This document shows, piece after piece, positions 7,138 through 16,087 of a stretch of 64,000 nucleotides of DNA; the first letter of the stretch is position 1; every line of letters begins with the position of its first letter. The notes under the pieces are model-generated. The model worked only from the letters and a program-made list of their open reading frames with translations, had not been told where the DNA came from and did not search any database. Made by a program: the position numbers and the translations under genes. The DNA is taken from assembly GCA_002840975.1 (NCBI GenBank), contig PHDN01000003.1, positions 142,811 through 206,810 of the forward strand. Direction: 5' to 3'. This DNA is from Bacteroidetes bacterium HGW-Bacteroidetes-16. GTDB taxonomy: Bacteria > Bacteroidota > Bacteroidia > Bacteroidales > F082.

Positions 7138-9270
7138 CTATGAAATATTAAGCAGGCTGAGGGCAATGCGCTTTTTTTCCACATCCACCTCTTTGATCCT
7201 GACCATTAATTGTTGGTTAAGGGCCACATAATCAGATGGATTTTTAACAAACTCAGGAGCCATTTCACTTTTATGCAGCAGGGCTGATTCGTGCAGGCCG
7301 ATATCCACAAAAGCGCCAAAAGCGGTGATATTGGTAACGATTCCCGGAACCACCATGCCTTCCCGCAGGCTGCTGATATGCTTCACATTGGGATCGAAAC
7401 TAAAGGGCTGAATCTCTCCCCGCGGGTCACGACCGGGTTTTTCCAATTCAGACAGGATATCTTTTACAGTAAAGAGTCCGGTTTCTTCTGTAACCAGCGA
7501 TTCAGGTTGCAGCGACCGGAGTATTTTCCAATTTCCAACCAATTCTTTTATCGAAATTTTCAAGTCAGAGCTTAACTTGTTGACGAAGGCATAATTTTCG
7601 GGATGCACGGCAGAGGTGTCCAGGAGATTGGTGCCCTCTTTAATCCGCAGGAATCCGGCAGCCTGTTGAAAGGCTTTTGGTCCTAATCCGGGAACCTTTT
7701 TCAGGGATTCACGGTTGTCGAAATCACCCTTTTGGTTTCTGTATTCAATAATTTGAGCTGCCAGTTTTGGGCCAAGGCCTGAAACATAGGTCAGCAGTTC
7801 TTTGCTGGCGGTATTCAGTTCGACGCCTACCTGGTTTACACAGAGTTCCACAGTTGAAGCCAAGCTTTCTTTCAGTAGTTTCTGGTCAACATCATGCTGA
7901 TATTGTCCAACGCCGAGTGCCTTGGGATCAATTTTTACGAACTCAGCCAATGGATCTATCAGCCGTCGGCCAATGGAAACAGCACCGCGCACGGTAACAT
8001 CATACTGACCAAATTCTTCCCGTGCCAATGCGGAAGCCGAGTATACAGAAGCGCCATTTTCGCTGACAGAAACGGCTACAATGTCTTTATCAAAGCGGAT
8101 GTGTTCGATCAGTTGGGCCGTTTCGCGGCCTGCCGTTCCATTGCCAATGGCAATGGCCTCAATGTCGTAGGCCGATACCAGACTTTTTATTTTTTTAACC
8201 GCCATGGCTGTATCATGCTGTGGCGCATGTGGATAGATGGTCGCATTATGAACCAGGTTTCCGTTTTTATCCAGACAAACTACTTTGCAACCCGTGCGAA
8301 ACCCCGGATCAATGGCCAGCACATTTTTCTGTCCCAGAGGAGGCATGAGCAACAACTGCTTCAGGTTGGTTGAGAAAACCCGGATGGCCGTTTCATCGGC
8401 ATTTTGTTTAATTGTGGCGCGGAGCTCATTTTCCAGCGCAGGAAACAACAAGCGACCCACCGCATCCGCAATGGCCATTGATTTATGTTTCGAGGCTTCC
8501 CCTCCTCCTTTTACCAGTTTTGAGTCCAGGTAATGAATCACTTTTTGCTTATCAGGAATCAGTTTGAGTTTTAAAAAACCTTCGTTTTCACCCCTGAACA
8601 TGGCCAGGGCACGGTGCGATGGAGTTTTGATGGCCAATTCCTGCCAGTCGTGCCAGCTTTGGTATTTATCATCTTCTGCGGCTTTGCTGGCAACAACTTT
8701 GGAAGTAAGGTTGGCTTCCTGTTCAAAAATCCGGCGGATATTTTGCCTTACCCAGTCTTTTTCGCTCACCCATTCGGCAATGATATCGCGGGCTCCGCTA
8801 ATGGCTACATCGGTAGAAAACACCTCTGTTTTGTCGTTTACAAACCTTTGGGCTGCAGATTCAACATCCGAAACATTTTCCGACATGATCATTCTGGCCA
8901 GGGGTTCAAGTCCTTTTGAGATGGCTTTTACGCCCCGGGTTTGGCGTTTGGGTTTGTAGGGCAGGTAAATATCTTCCAACAAGGTCAGCGATTCCGATTG
9001 TTGTATGGCTTCTTCCAGTGCCGAGGTCAACTGGCCGCTTTCACGCATTGAGTTGAGAATACTTTCTTTTCTGCTGACTAGGCTTTTGTGTTGTTTGTAT
9101 TTTTTATCAATTTCAATAATTTGCTCATCAGTAAGCGCGCCTGTTTTTTCCTTGCGGTACCGCGCAATAAAAGGAATGGTGGCATCTGAATCGAGCAGTT
9201 CGATGGTATTGCTGATCTGCCAGTGACTTACATTTAATTCGGTGGAGAGGGATTCTATAAAATGTTGCAT
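7138..9270 (-). CDS. tex: Tex family RNA-binding transcription accessory protein
   Basis: Tex is a conserved cytosolic nucleic-acid-binding protein linked to transcription and stress tolerance. The 710 residues carry the full family order: an N-terminal helical part with PFIARYRKEKTGALTDEQI, the YqgF-like RNase H fold (NVLAIDPGFRTGCKVVCLD, about 315-450), helix-hairpin-helix segments (GLGPKLAAQIIEYRN and KVPGLGPKAFQQAAGFLRI) and a C-terminal S1 domain (GMVVPGIVTNITAFGAFVDI, about 637-708). Length is slightly under the 750-780 of proteobacterial members, which is usual in Bacteroidetes. The gene starts nine bases after the stop of an upstream T9SS cargo gene on the same strand, so it is probably read on that transcript at least in part. 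Confidence 0.95.
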   Translation of the reverse strand: MQHFIESLSTELNVSHWQISNTIELLDSDATIPFIARYRKEKTGALTDEQIIEIDKKYKQHKSLVSRKESILNSMRESGQLTSALEEAIQQSESLTLLEDIYLPYKPKRQTRGVKAISKGLEPLARMIMSENVSDVESAAQRFVNDKTEVFSTDVAISGARDIIAEWVSEKDWVRQNIRRIFEQEANLTSKVVASKAAEDDKYQSWHDWQELAIKTPSHRALAMFRGENEGFLKLKLIPDKQKVIHYLDSKLVKGGGEASKHKSMAIADAVGRLLFPALENELRATIKQNADETAIRVFSTNLKQLLLMPPLGQKNVLAIDPGFRTGCKVVCLDKNGNLVHNATIYPHAPQHDTAMAVKKIKSLVSAYDIEAIAIGNGTAGRETAQLIEHIRFDKDIVAVSVSENGASVYSASALAREEFGQYDVTVRGAVSIGRRLIDPLAEFVKIDPKALGVGQYQHDVDQKLLKESLASTVELCVNQVGVELNTASKELLTYVSGLGPKLAAQIIEYRNQKGDFDNRESLKKVPGLGPKAFQQAAGFLRIKEGTNLLDTSAVHPENYAFVNKLSSDLKISIKELVGNWKILRSLQPESLVTEETGLFTVKDILSELEKPGRDPRGEIQPFSFDPNVKHISSLREGMVVPGIVTNITAFGAFVDIGLHESALLHKSEMAPEFVKNPSDYVALNQQLMVRIKEVDVEKKRIALSLLNIS

Positions 9271-9279
9271 CCTAAATGT

Positions 9280-11268
9280 TTATCTCAGCAACATCACAGT
9301 TCCTCTGTTTTCGATTTCTTTGGCGGCCTGTAGGCTACTTTCAAAGGTGGTAAAAATAGAGTGCCATACATAGATTCCATATGGAGCCATCTCTCCTCCA
9401 TTGAACTTCCCGTCCCACTTTTGGGTGGGGTCGTTTGTTTCAAAGATAATCAGACCCCATCGATCGAATATCTGGAACCTGTATTCTGCCAGGGATGAAA
9501 TATCTCCGATGACACCAAACTGTTGGTTTTCGGCAATTGGACTATTGGGGTTAAACGCATTGGGGAAACTAAGTTCAGCAAACTGAATGAATACCTGATC
9601 AGTATTGGAACAGCAATTGGTGTCGGTTACTAAAACAGAATACAGACCTTCCTGGGCTACATCCAGATAACGATCGTGGCTTCCTCCCGGAGTCCAGGAA
9701 TAATAGTCATATTCACCAGCATCGAGGCGGATGGAAGAGTTGGGAAGAATGGATATGGTGTCGGCTCCATTTCCAATGTCCACACCGGGCAATGGATGGA
9801 TAGTTACACTTCTCGAAAAAGGAACGCTTATCCCGTCCCACGATTCGGTAAACTCTACTTGGTAATCACCCGGTTCGCTGAAAACAAAACCCGGGTTCAA
9901 CGGATCGGTATACACCAATGTGCCGGAGGGGTCGATCACATCAAAATTCCAGGTGGCCTCCACATTGGCCGTATTTCGAATTTGAAAATCGGTGGTATCG
10001 TGGTGACACTTGTTAAAAAAGGAAAAATGGGGAATGTTGAGGTAATCGGTGATAAAGGTGGGGAGGCCAATTAAACTTCCTGCGCCGTTCAGGTTAAACG
10101 GTGTGTTTGTCACGTGATCTAAAGTATTGTAGTTGCATGCACTCCCTGGACGATTTGGATTATAGATAACGCTCAGGGTTGGTTTGCCACCTGAAGCGCC
10201 CTTAAGAAATTTGCTTACATATATTTTTCCATCTGGTGTAAGCTGTATAGCCCCCATCAAACTATCGTTTGATCCAATGTTACTCCAATTAAATTGATCA
10301 ATCACAGTAAATGGAGTATTAAACGGGTTTGAAGAGGTGATATCAAACTGGTACAAATAATTTGTACCGGGATCTTTGGGAGAGGTGGAAATGTAAAGTT
10401 TTGAGTTATCGGGTGAAAACTCAACACCGTAGGGATAAATAATTTCCCCAGGCACACTGCTTACCGCCCCGCTTAACAATCCTGTTGATTTGTTGAAATC
10501 AAACAATTCAACTACACCATTGTCGGGAACTACCAGGGCAATTTTATTTCCGTTGGGTGAGGCTTTCATATACCCACCACTATTGTTAAAATCTCCTGTC
10601 TGCAAAAAGCCAACTTTACTGATAATCGGTGTAGGATTTACACCTCCGGTATCCACCAGGTAAGTATAAAAGCTGTCTCCGTTGTTATCGCCAAATCCAT
10701 GTAAGATCACCCAATAATCCCGTTGGTTTTGATGCATTACTGCACATACCTTTTGAGCATTTTCGTTAAACAGCAACACATTTTTATTAATTACTTCACC
10801 CGATGGATTGGAGGTAAAATCAACAGTTGAAAAATTGACGCCTTCGGTGTAAACAGGAGGTAGAAACATATCCAGTGTAAAAATGAAGAGCTGTTTGCTG
10901 TTACCGGGATTGGGAACAATAATGGAACTCATGGTCGCGTATGGGTTTCCTATCAGGTTTGTTCCATTTGTCATGTGATTATAACCTCCGTTGAATACTT
11001 CCTGACCATTGCTAAAACAGATTAGCTGTCCATTTTTATCAGCATAAGTTGAAATACCAACCGAAACTTCATATTTACCAGGTGTTGGGTTGGCCTGTGT
11101 TGGAGATACCGTAAAATCAATTCCACCTTTTTCACCAAAAACCCACTTATCTGCCTCATGAGGTCGGATATAGTCGCAGTACCGGGTGCTTTGTGCAAAC
11201 GCAGGAAGGGTAAGCCAAATTAATATACCTATAAACAGGGAGGTTGAAAATCCTTTTTTAGAAATCAT
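9280..11268 (-). CDS. T9SS-exported protein with gliding-associated C-terminal domain
   Basis: A 662-residue secreted protein with a signal peptide (about 1-25, ending ALPAFAQ-like LTLPAFAQ). Residues 40-400 contain WD40/YVTN-like strand repeats (GNKIALVVPDNGVVELFDFN, GVEFSPDNSKLYISTSP, QLTPDGKIYVSKFLKG), which suggests a beta-propeller. A PKD-like region follows (about 420-560). The last 85 residues are the gliding motility-associated (CHU_C, type B) sorting domain: FPNAFNPNSPIAENQQFGV, YRFQIFDRWGLIIFET, KWDGKFNGGEMAPYGIYVW. Such domains direct export through the type IX secretion system to the cell surface. It lies 33 bases after the PKD protein and nine before tex on the same strand. Ligand unknown. 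Confidence 0.88.
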   Translation of the reverse strand: MISKKGFSTSLFIGILIWLTLPAFAQSTRYCDYIRPHEADKWVFGEKGGIDFTVSPTQANPTPGKYEVSVGISTYADKNGQLICFSNGQEVFNGGYNHMTNGTNLIGNPYATMSSIIVPNPGNSKQLFIFTLDMFLPPVYTEGVNFSTVDFTSNPSGEVINKNVLLFNENAQKVCAVMHQNQRDYWVILHGFGDNNGDSFYTYLVDTGGVNPTPIISKVGFLQTGDFNNSGGYMKASPNGNKIALVVPDNGVVELFDFNKSTGLLSGAVSSVPGEIIYPYGVEFSPDNSKLYISTSPKDPGTNYLYQFDITSSNPFNTPFTVIDQFNWSNIGSNDSLMGAIQLTPDGKIYVSKFLKGASGGKPTLSVIYNPNRPGSACNYNTLDHVTNTPFNLNGAGSLIGLPTFITDYLNIPHFSFFNKCHHDTTDFQIRNTANVEATWNFDVIDPSGTLVYTDPLNPGFVFSEPGDYQVEFTESWDGISVPFSRSVTIHPLPGVDIGNGADTISILPNSSIRLDAGEYDYYSWTPGGSHDRYLDVAQEGLYSVLVTDTNCCSNTDQVFIQFAELSFPNAFNPNSPIAENQQFGVIGDISSLAEYRFQIFDRWGLIIFETNDPTQKWDGKFNGGEMAPYGIYVWHSIFTTFESSLQAAKEIENRGTVMLLR

Positions 11269-11301
11269 TCTTTACTACAATTGGATGGTTGAACTTACTG
11301 A

Positions 11302-13848
11302 TTATTGTTTTATGACGGCAGCATGATAAAACCCGTTTTTGTGTTTTATATTAACGAGATACATCCCGGCGGGGTATTTTTCCAGGTTAAGAATCACCAC
11401 ATGCGAATTCGAAATACCGGATAAGGTCTTTTGCGATAACAGTATTTTACCATTTAAATCAGTTAAGTCGATATTAAGTTCCCCGCTTACATCAGTAAAT
11501 TTCAGCTCCACCAATCCTGAAGTGGGATTAGGGGAGATTTTCACGTGATTTTTAAGTTCCCCATTTTCCTCGATACCAATATTACATTGTCTGAAATCGA
11601 AAAACAAAACGATAGAATCGCTGCTCTGGCATCCGGTTACGGGATTGATAGTCTTAGCCCAATGGGTTTGGAAATCAATCCAGCTGCCATTTGCAGAAGC
11701 CGTGTAAGTTCTGTTGTTTGTACTATTCGACCATATATAATCCATCAACGGAGGATTTAGTGGATCGGTGTTGGCGTCCATAACTACAGAATCTCGCACA
11801 CAAACCACGATGGTGTCGGTTCCGTATATGGTTGCATTTTGCGGAATCAGGTTGACAACAGGCGTATGGTTTACCAGGATCGTGATTTGACCGGTAATAA
11901 TTTTATAGGTATCTGTTACTTCGATGGAATACGTGGTTGTTTCCATAGGTGACACGGTCGGGCTTTGTTCTGTAGATTCAAAACCGGAAGCATTGGTCCA
12001 ACTATAGGTGTAGGTTCCTCCGCCTCCCATGGCATTGGCAAACAATTTTACATCATCTCCCTGACAAATGGTGTTGTCGGCTGCTGAGGATGTGGGTGAA
12101 ATGCCCAGCTGATCTCCCCCGGCAAATACATACATATTGTCCGGATTGCTGACGCATCCGTTGGCATCGTGTACACTCAACACATATTCCTGACTGTTGT
12201 CGAGGATAACGGTTTGCGGATGCAAGGCAGTTGGATCCATCAGCATGTTCATGGGTGACCAGGAATAGGTGAAAACACCTGAACCAGCCGAGGCACTTGC
12301 CCCCGTGATGGTTGTATTGGTTCCTACCGTAATGGTCATGTCATTTCCGGCATTTCCAATCGGTTTGGGTTTTACCTGTACAGTAACTGATGCCTGAACT
12401 GTGTTTTGACCATCAAAAACACTCACTGTGTAGATGGTTGTTACGTCTGGATAATCAGATACTTCTGCTTCTGACGCACTAAATCCGGGAGGGTTGGAAC
12501 TCCAGGTAAACTGGTTGTTGCCTGAACCACCCGAAGGCAGCGCCTGCAAATTCACCACATCATCCTGACAAATGACCATCGGATCTGCTGTGGCCGTAGC
12601 CTGAAGTGCTCCGCCTGTGACGATAACAGTCATCGAATCGGCACTCAGACAACCTGAGTTGGCATCGGTTACGCCGAGTTTAAATACGGTGGTGGCACCC
12701 ATATTGACGGTAGTTGGGTCGGTAAGGGTTGGGTCGACCAATAAATTGGATGGAGTCCATAGCACATCATAATTTCCTGATCCTCCGCTCACTTCGCCAT
12801 TCAAAGTGGTGGTCCAGCCATTGGGAATGGTAATGTCGGTTCCTGCATTTACGTTGGCTGCGCTATTAACATGAACAATGTGGCTAACCGAACGTTCACA
12901 CAAATGAAAGCCCGTAAAAGTGGTTAATTTTGCAGTGTAAAGGCCGCTGTTACCATAAAGATGAACCTGGTCGGGCCCTACTGCCTGTTGACCGTCACCA
13001 AACTCCCAATTCCAGGTGGTAATGTTTGAAGTGGGTGGCTCGATAGTGGATTGGTCATAGAAAAAGGTGGTATCGCCAAAACATGCGTTGTTAAAATCGA
13101 ATTCAGGATGCGATAATGCGTTGATAACTACTGTGGTTGTAACAGGGTCACTGGCGCTGCCGTTGATGGTGATCACTAAAGTATATACACCCCCGTTTTG
13201 TAATCCCACATTCGTAATCACGGGGTTTTGCTGATTCGACATAAAACCGTTGGGTCCTGTCCAGTAATAGGTTGCGTTATTTACATCATCCGCTGTAAGT
13301 TGAAGGTTGTCGTGGACGCACAAAGGACCATTGTTCCCCACTGGAGGAGGAAGGATGGTGCAATCTGTTGCTCCGGTTCCTGCTGATTTTTCAAAAGTAA
13401 TATTACACGGTTGATTTGAATAATTGGTGATGAGGAGTATATAGTATTCCCCAACCTGACCACTTGGAATGTCGCAGTATTCGATTGAGGCTGTAGAGTA
13501 ACTGCAGTCAACGGTTTTGTTGGCAGTTAGTTGTGTCACACAAGGTGAAATGGGATCTTCAAAAGGTCCCCAGCAAATAAAGTCAATGTCTCTGGAAGGA
13601 GTGCTGAACATTTTTATTTGAAGGTATCCGGGTTCGGCAATCTTCATGTGGTACCAGGCCGGATTAGGAGTGGTAGCAAGGCATCCATAATTAGGTCCGG
13701 GTTGTCCCTGACCGGTATTTGTTCCTGCCGGAAAGGTATATACATTACTTGTGCAAAATGGGTCGGAATCTGCACACATTCCGGCTTGTGCATAGGTATA
13801 GGTTATAGTGCTTATAATCAGGACAAGCACGAGCAGCATTTTTTTCAT
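11302..13848 (-). CDS. large PKD-repeat protein with T9SS type A sorting domain
   Basis: The start is the ATG at 13848-13846 (MKKMLLVLVLIISTITYTYA signal peptide); a TTG two codons earlier is in frame but unlikely. The 848-residue product begins with a Cys-bearing domain (ADSDPFCTSNVYTFPAG) of the kind seen in secreted Bacteroidetes adhesins. Ig/PKD-type modules follow: WNWEFGDGQQAVGPDQVHLY is a clear PKD motif near 285, and several repeats end in a Y-x-V-x-V-x-D strand (YVLSVHDANGCVS, YTVSVFDGQNTV). The last 75 residues are the type A sorting domain (KISPNPTSGLVELKF, DLNGKIL, YPAGMYLVNIKH, VIKQ). It should be exported by T9SS and attached or released at the surface, probably as an adhesin or matrix protein. 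Confidence 0.88.
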   Translation of the reverse strand: MKKMLLVLVLIISTITYTYAQAGMCADSDPFCTSNVYTFPAGTNTGQGQPGPNYGCLATTPNPAWYHMKIAEPGYLQIKMFSTPSRDIDFICWGPFEDPISPCVTQLTANKTVDCSYSTASIEYCDIPSGQVGEYYILLITNYSNQPCNITFEKSAGTGATDCTILPPPVGNNGPLCVHDNLQLTADDVNNATYYWTGPNGFMSNQQNPVITNVGLQNGGVYTLVITINGSASDPVTTTVVINALSHPEFDFNNACFGDTTFFYDQSTIEPPTSNITTWNWEFGDGQQAVGPDQVHLYGNSGLYTAKLTTFTGFHLCERSVSHIVHVNSAANVNAGTDITIPNGWTTTLNGEVSGGSGNYDVLWTPSNLLVDPTLTDPTTVNMGATTVFKLGVTDANSGCLSADSMTVIVTGGALQATATADPMVICQDDVVNLQALPSGGSGNNQFTWSSNPPGFSASEAEVSDYPDVTTIYTVSVFDGQNTVQASVTVQVKPKPIGNAGNDMTITVGTNTTITGASASAGSGVFTYSWSPMNMLMDPTALHPQTVILDNSQEYVLSVHDANGCVSNPDNMYVFAGGDQLGISPTSSAADNTICQGDDVKLFANAMGGGGTYTYSWTNASGFESTEQSPTVSPMETTTYSIEVTDTYKIITGQITILVNHTPVVNLIPQNATIYGTDTIVVCVRDSVVMDANTDPLNPPLMDYIWSNSTNNRTYTASANGSWIDFQTHWAKTINPVTGCQSSDSIVLFFDFRQCNIGIEENGELKNHVKISPNPTSGLVELKFTDVSGELNIDLTDLNGKILLSQKTLSGISNSHVVILNLEKYPAGMYLVNIKHKNGFYHAAVIKQ

Positions 13849-13872
13849 GACCAATATTTTTTTTTGCGAGGG

Positions 13873-14361
13873 TTATTTATTACCTGAATACTTATCGTTT
13901 TTTAGTAACCATTGTTGTTGCTGTTCTTCATTTATTTGCATGGCTTCGGTATGCACCTGATCAATCAAATCATTTACAAGCTGTTCAATCTCAGTTTCGC
14001 TTTTCCCGAGTGAGTTGTTGACGAGGAAAAGTGAATGGGGAGAAGTGGGAGAGGCGCCGATGTTTACAAGCGATTTGTCTGTCGAAATTTTCTCCAGCAA
14101 CTTGATTTTTTCATATCTGGAACTGATTTTTTCGGTCAGTAAAGCGTAGTAGGTGTTTTTGCTGTCGTGGTAGATGGCTTTAAAAACATCGCTCTTAAAG
14201 TCCATGTTAGCCGCTTTTTGCAATAATTCTTCGTGGGTGATATTGGGTTCGGTACCCAGATATTTTGATTCCTGAGATATCAGCGAAAGCGATATCATGC
14301 CTAAGATGACAGACATGGCCAACCTGGTTAACCATGCATGTTGATTTTTGAAAATGTACAT
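13873..14361 (-). CDS. unknown exported or membrane-anchored protein
   Basis: A 162-residue protein I do not recognise. An N-terminal hydrophobic segment (LAMSVILGMISLSLISQ, about residues 14-30) is a signal peptide or anchor. The remainder is charged and helical with a Gln-rich end (NEEQQQQWLLKND). No cysteines, metal motifs or known domain are seen. It is first in a same-strand block with the PKD protein (24 bases downstream), the second T9SS cargo protein and tex, so it may be exported with them. A near-consensus -7 box (TAATTTG) lies in the upstream AT-rich stretch 14400-14420. Confidence 0.6.
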   Translation of the reverse strand: MYIFKNQHAWLTRLAMSVILGMISLSLISQESKYLGTEPNITHEELLQKAANMDFKSDVFKAIYHDSKNTYYALLTEKISSRYEKIKLLEKISTDKSLVNIGASPTSPHSLFLVNNSLGKSETEIEQLVNDLIDQVHTEAMQINEEQQQQWLLKNDKYSGNK

Positions 14362-14495
14362 TATTCCGATCCTCTTAATTAATAAGGGCGCTAAATTAAG
14401 TCAAATTAGTTAATTAGACTAATGCAAATTCCAACTTTTTGAAAAAGGAGTAAATAAAAAAATGACAGAATGAAGATGAATTTATAAAACAGGGG

Positions 14496-16085
14496 TTATT
14501 TGAAAAGGTCGAGCACCCTGTTGATGTCATCGACTTTAAACGGTTTTGTAATAAAATCATTCATGCCGACAGCAAAGCAGTTTTCTTTATCTTCCTTTAA
14601 TGCATTGGCTGTAAGGGCAACAATATAGCTTTTCTGAAGGTGGTGTTCTTGTTCGAATTTTCTTATCTCCCCTGTAGCTGTAAATCCATCCATAACAGGC
14701 ATTTGGATATCCATCAGGATTAAATCCACAGGGTTTTTTTTATATGATTCTAATCCCAAAGCGCCATTGTTGGCAATGGTAATTTCGTGTCCAAGGTTGG
14801 ACAAGATACCCTTGGCCACTTTTTGATTAATGATGTTATCTTCTACCAAAAGTATTTTTAAATTCCCGGCTTCTATTTTTCGCTGTGTTTCCAGGGTATT
14901 TTGGATTTCCACTAATAGTTCAGGAGAATTCGATGCGTTTTCTTTTATATTGAATAAAGCGGTAAACCAGAATGTTGAACCAACTCCCGGGGTGCTTGTT
15001 ACGCCAATTTCACCACTCATCAACTCAGTCAGGTTTTTCGCGATGGCCAAGCCAAGGCCGGTACCTCCATATTCGCGTTGTGTAGATTGGTTTACCTGGC
15101 TGAACGATTTGAATAGCTTGGTCAATCCTTCCTGGGTTATCCCAATGCCTGTATCGGTGATCTCGAAGTGCAGTTTAACCTCGTCCCTGGTTCTATCCTC
15201 CACTCGTATGTTCACCGTAACAGTACCGTTTTTTGTAAACTTGATGGCATTATTGATGAGATTGATGATAATTTGTTTCAAGCGTAACGGGTCGCCAAAT
15301 AGAAACAGGGGAACATCATTGGAAATGGAATAGAAGAGTTCGTCATTCTGTTCACGGGCTTTAATGTTAAGGATGGTTATCGAGTCTGTGATCAGCTTTT
15401 TTAAATCAAACTGAACATATTCCAGGCTAATCATTCCCGATTCGATCTTTGATATATCCAGGATATCATTGATAATGGCCAACAAATTCTCACCGGAAAT
15501 GGACATAATATTAATTAAATCCAATTGATCCTGGTTGAGGGGTGTTTGCTTGAGCAATTCTGTAACTCCGAGAATGCCATTCATAGGAGTCCTGATTTCG
15601 TGCGACATGGTCGCCAAAAATAGGGACTTTAAAAAATTACTTTTCTCGGCAGTTTCTTTGGCTTTTTGTAATTCGGTGTTGGAACTTTGCAGTAATTTTT
15701 TTTGTTCGTATAAATCAAGAAAAACCTTGACTTTTCCTTTCAGGATCTTCGGAACAATAGGTTTTGAAATAAAATCCACAGCGCCGGTTTCGATACCCTT
15801 GATCACATAACGTTCGTCATTGTATATGGCCGAAACAAATATCACAGGAAAATAGGTTATATTCGGGTCGTTATGAATCAACTCAACTGTTTCATAGCCA
15901 TCCATTTCAGGCATCTGCACGTCAACTATGGCCAGGGCAAATTCGTGTTTTAGCGTAGCTCCCAATGCTTCATTTCCCGAAAGGGCACGAACGAACTCCA
16001 CGTTGGCATCACGTAAAACTGTTTCTAACGCGATCAGGTTTTCAAATTTGTCGTCGACAATTAATATTTTTGGTTTTTTGTCCAT
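14496..16085 (-). CDS. soluble hybrid histidine kinase, receiver-kinase-receiver
   Basis: This 529-residue cytosolic protein has a receiver domain at about 5-120 ([12 protein letters not shown], phospho-acceptor Asp in [13 protein letters not shown], Lys in FISKPI), a short coiled coil, a HisKA domain ([18 protein letters not shown], His about 162), an HATPase domain ([15 protein letters not shown] and [17 protein letters not shown]) and a second receiver at about 410-527 ([33 protein letters not shown]). There is no transmembrane segment. Its ATG lies two bases after the stop codon of the larger sensor kinase upstream, so both are made from one message, and it is a natural relay partner for it. 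There is no DNA-binding output domain in either protein. Confidence 0.92.
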   Translation of the reverse strand: MDKKPKILIVDDKFENLIALETVLRDANVEFVRALSGNEALGATLKHEFALAIVDVQMPEMDGYETVELIHNDPNITYFPVIFVSAIYNDERYVIKGIETGAVDFISKPIVPKILKGKVKVFLDLYEQKKLLQSSNTELQKAKETAEKSNFLKSLFLATMSHEIRTPMNGILGVTELLKQTPLNQDQLDLINIMSISGENLLAIINDILDISKIESGMISLEYVQFDLKKLITDSITILNIKAREQNDELFYSISNDVPLFLFGDPLRLKQIIINLINNAIKFTKNGTVTVNIRVEDRTRDEVKLHFEITDTGIGITQEGLTKLFKSFSQVNQSTQREYGGTGLGLAIAKNLTELMSGEIGVTSTPGVGSTFWFTALFNIKENASNSPELLVEIQNTLETQRKIEAGNLKILLVEDNIINQKVAKGILSNLGHEITIANNGALGLESYKKNPVDLILMDIQMPVMDGFTATGEIRKFEQEHHLQKSYIVALTANALKEDKENCFAVGMNDFITKPFKVDDINRVLDLFK

Positions 16086-16087
16086 GG

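Noticed and set aside
7291..9226. Several plus-strand frames of 70-160 codons opposite tex.
   Set aside because: They are antisense shadows of a conserved gene, with no start context and no protein-like pattern.
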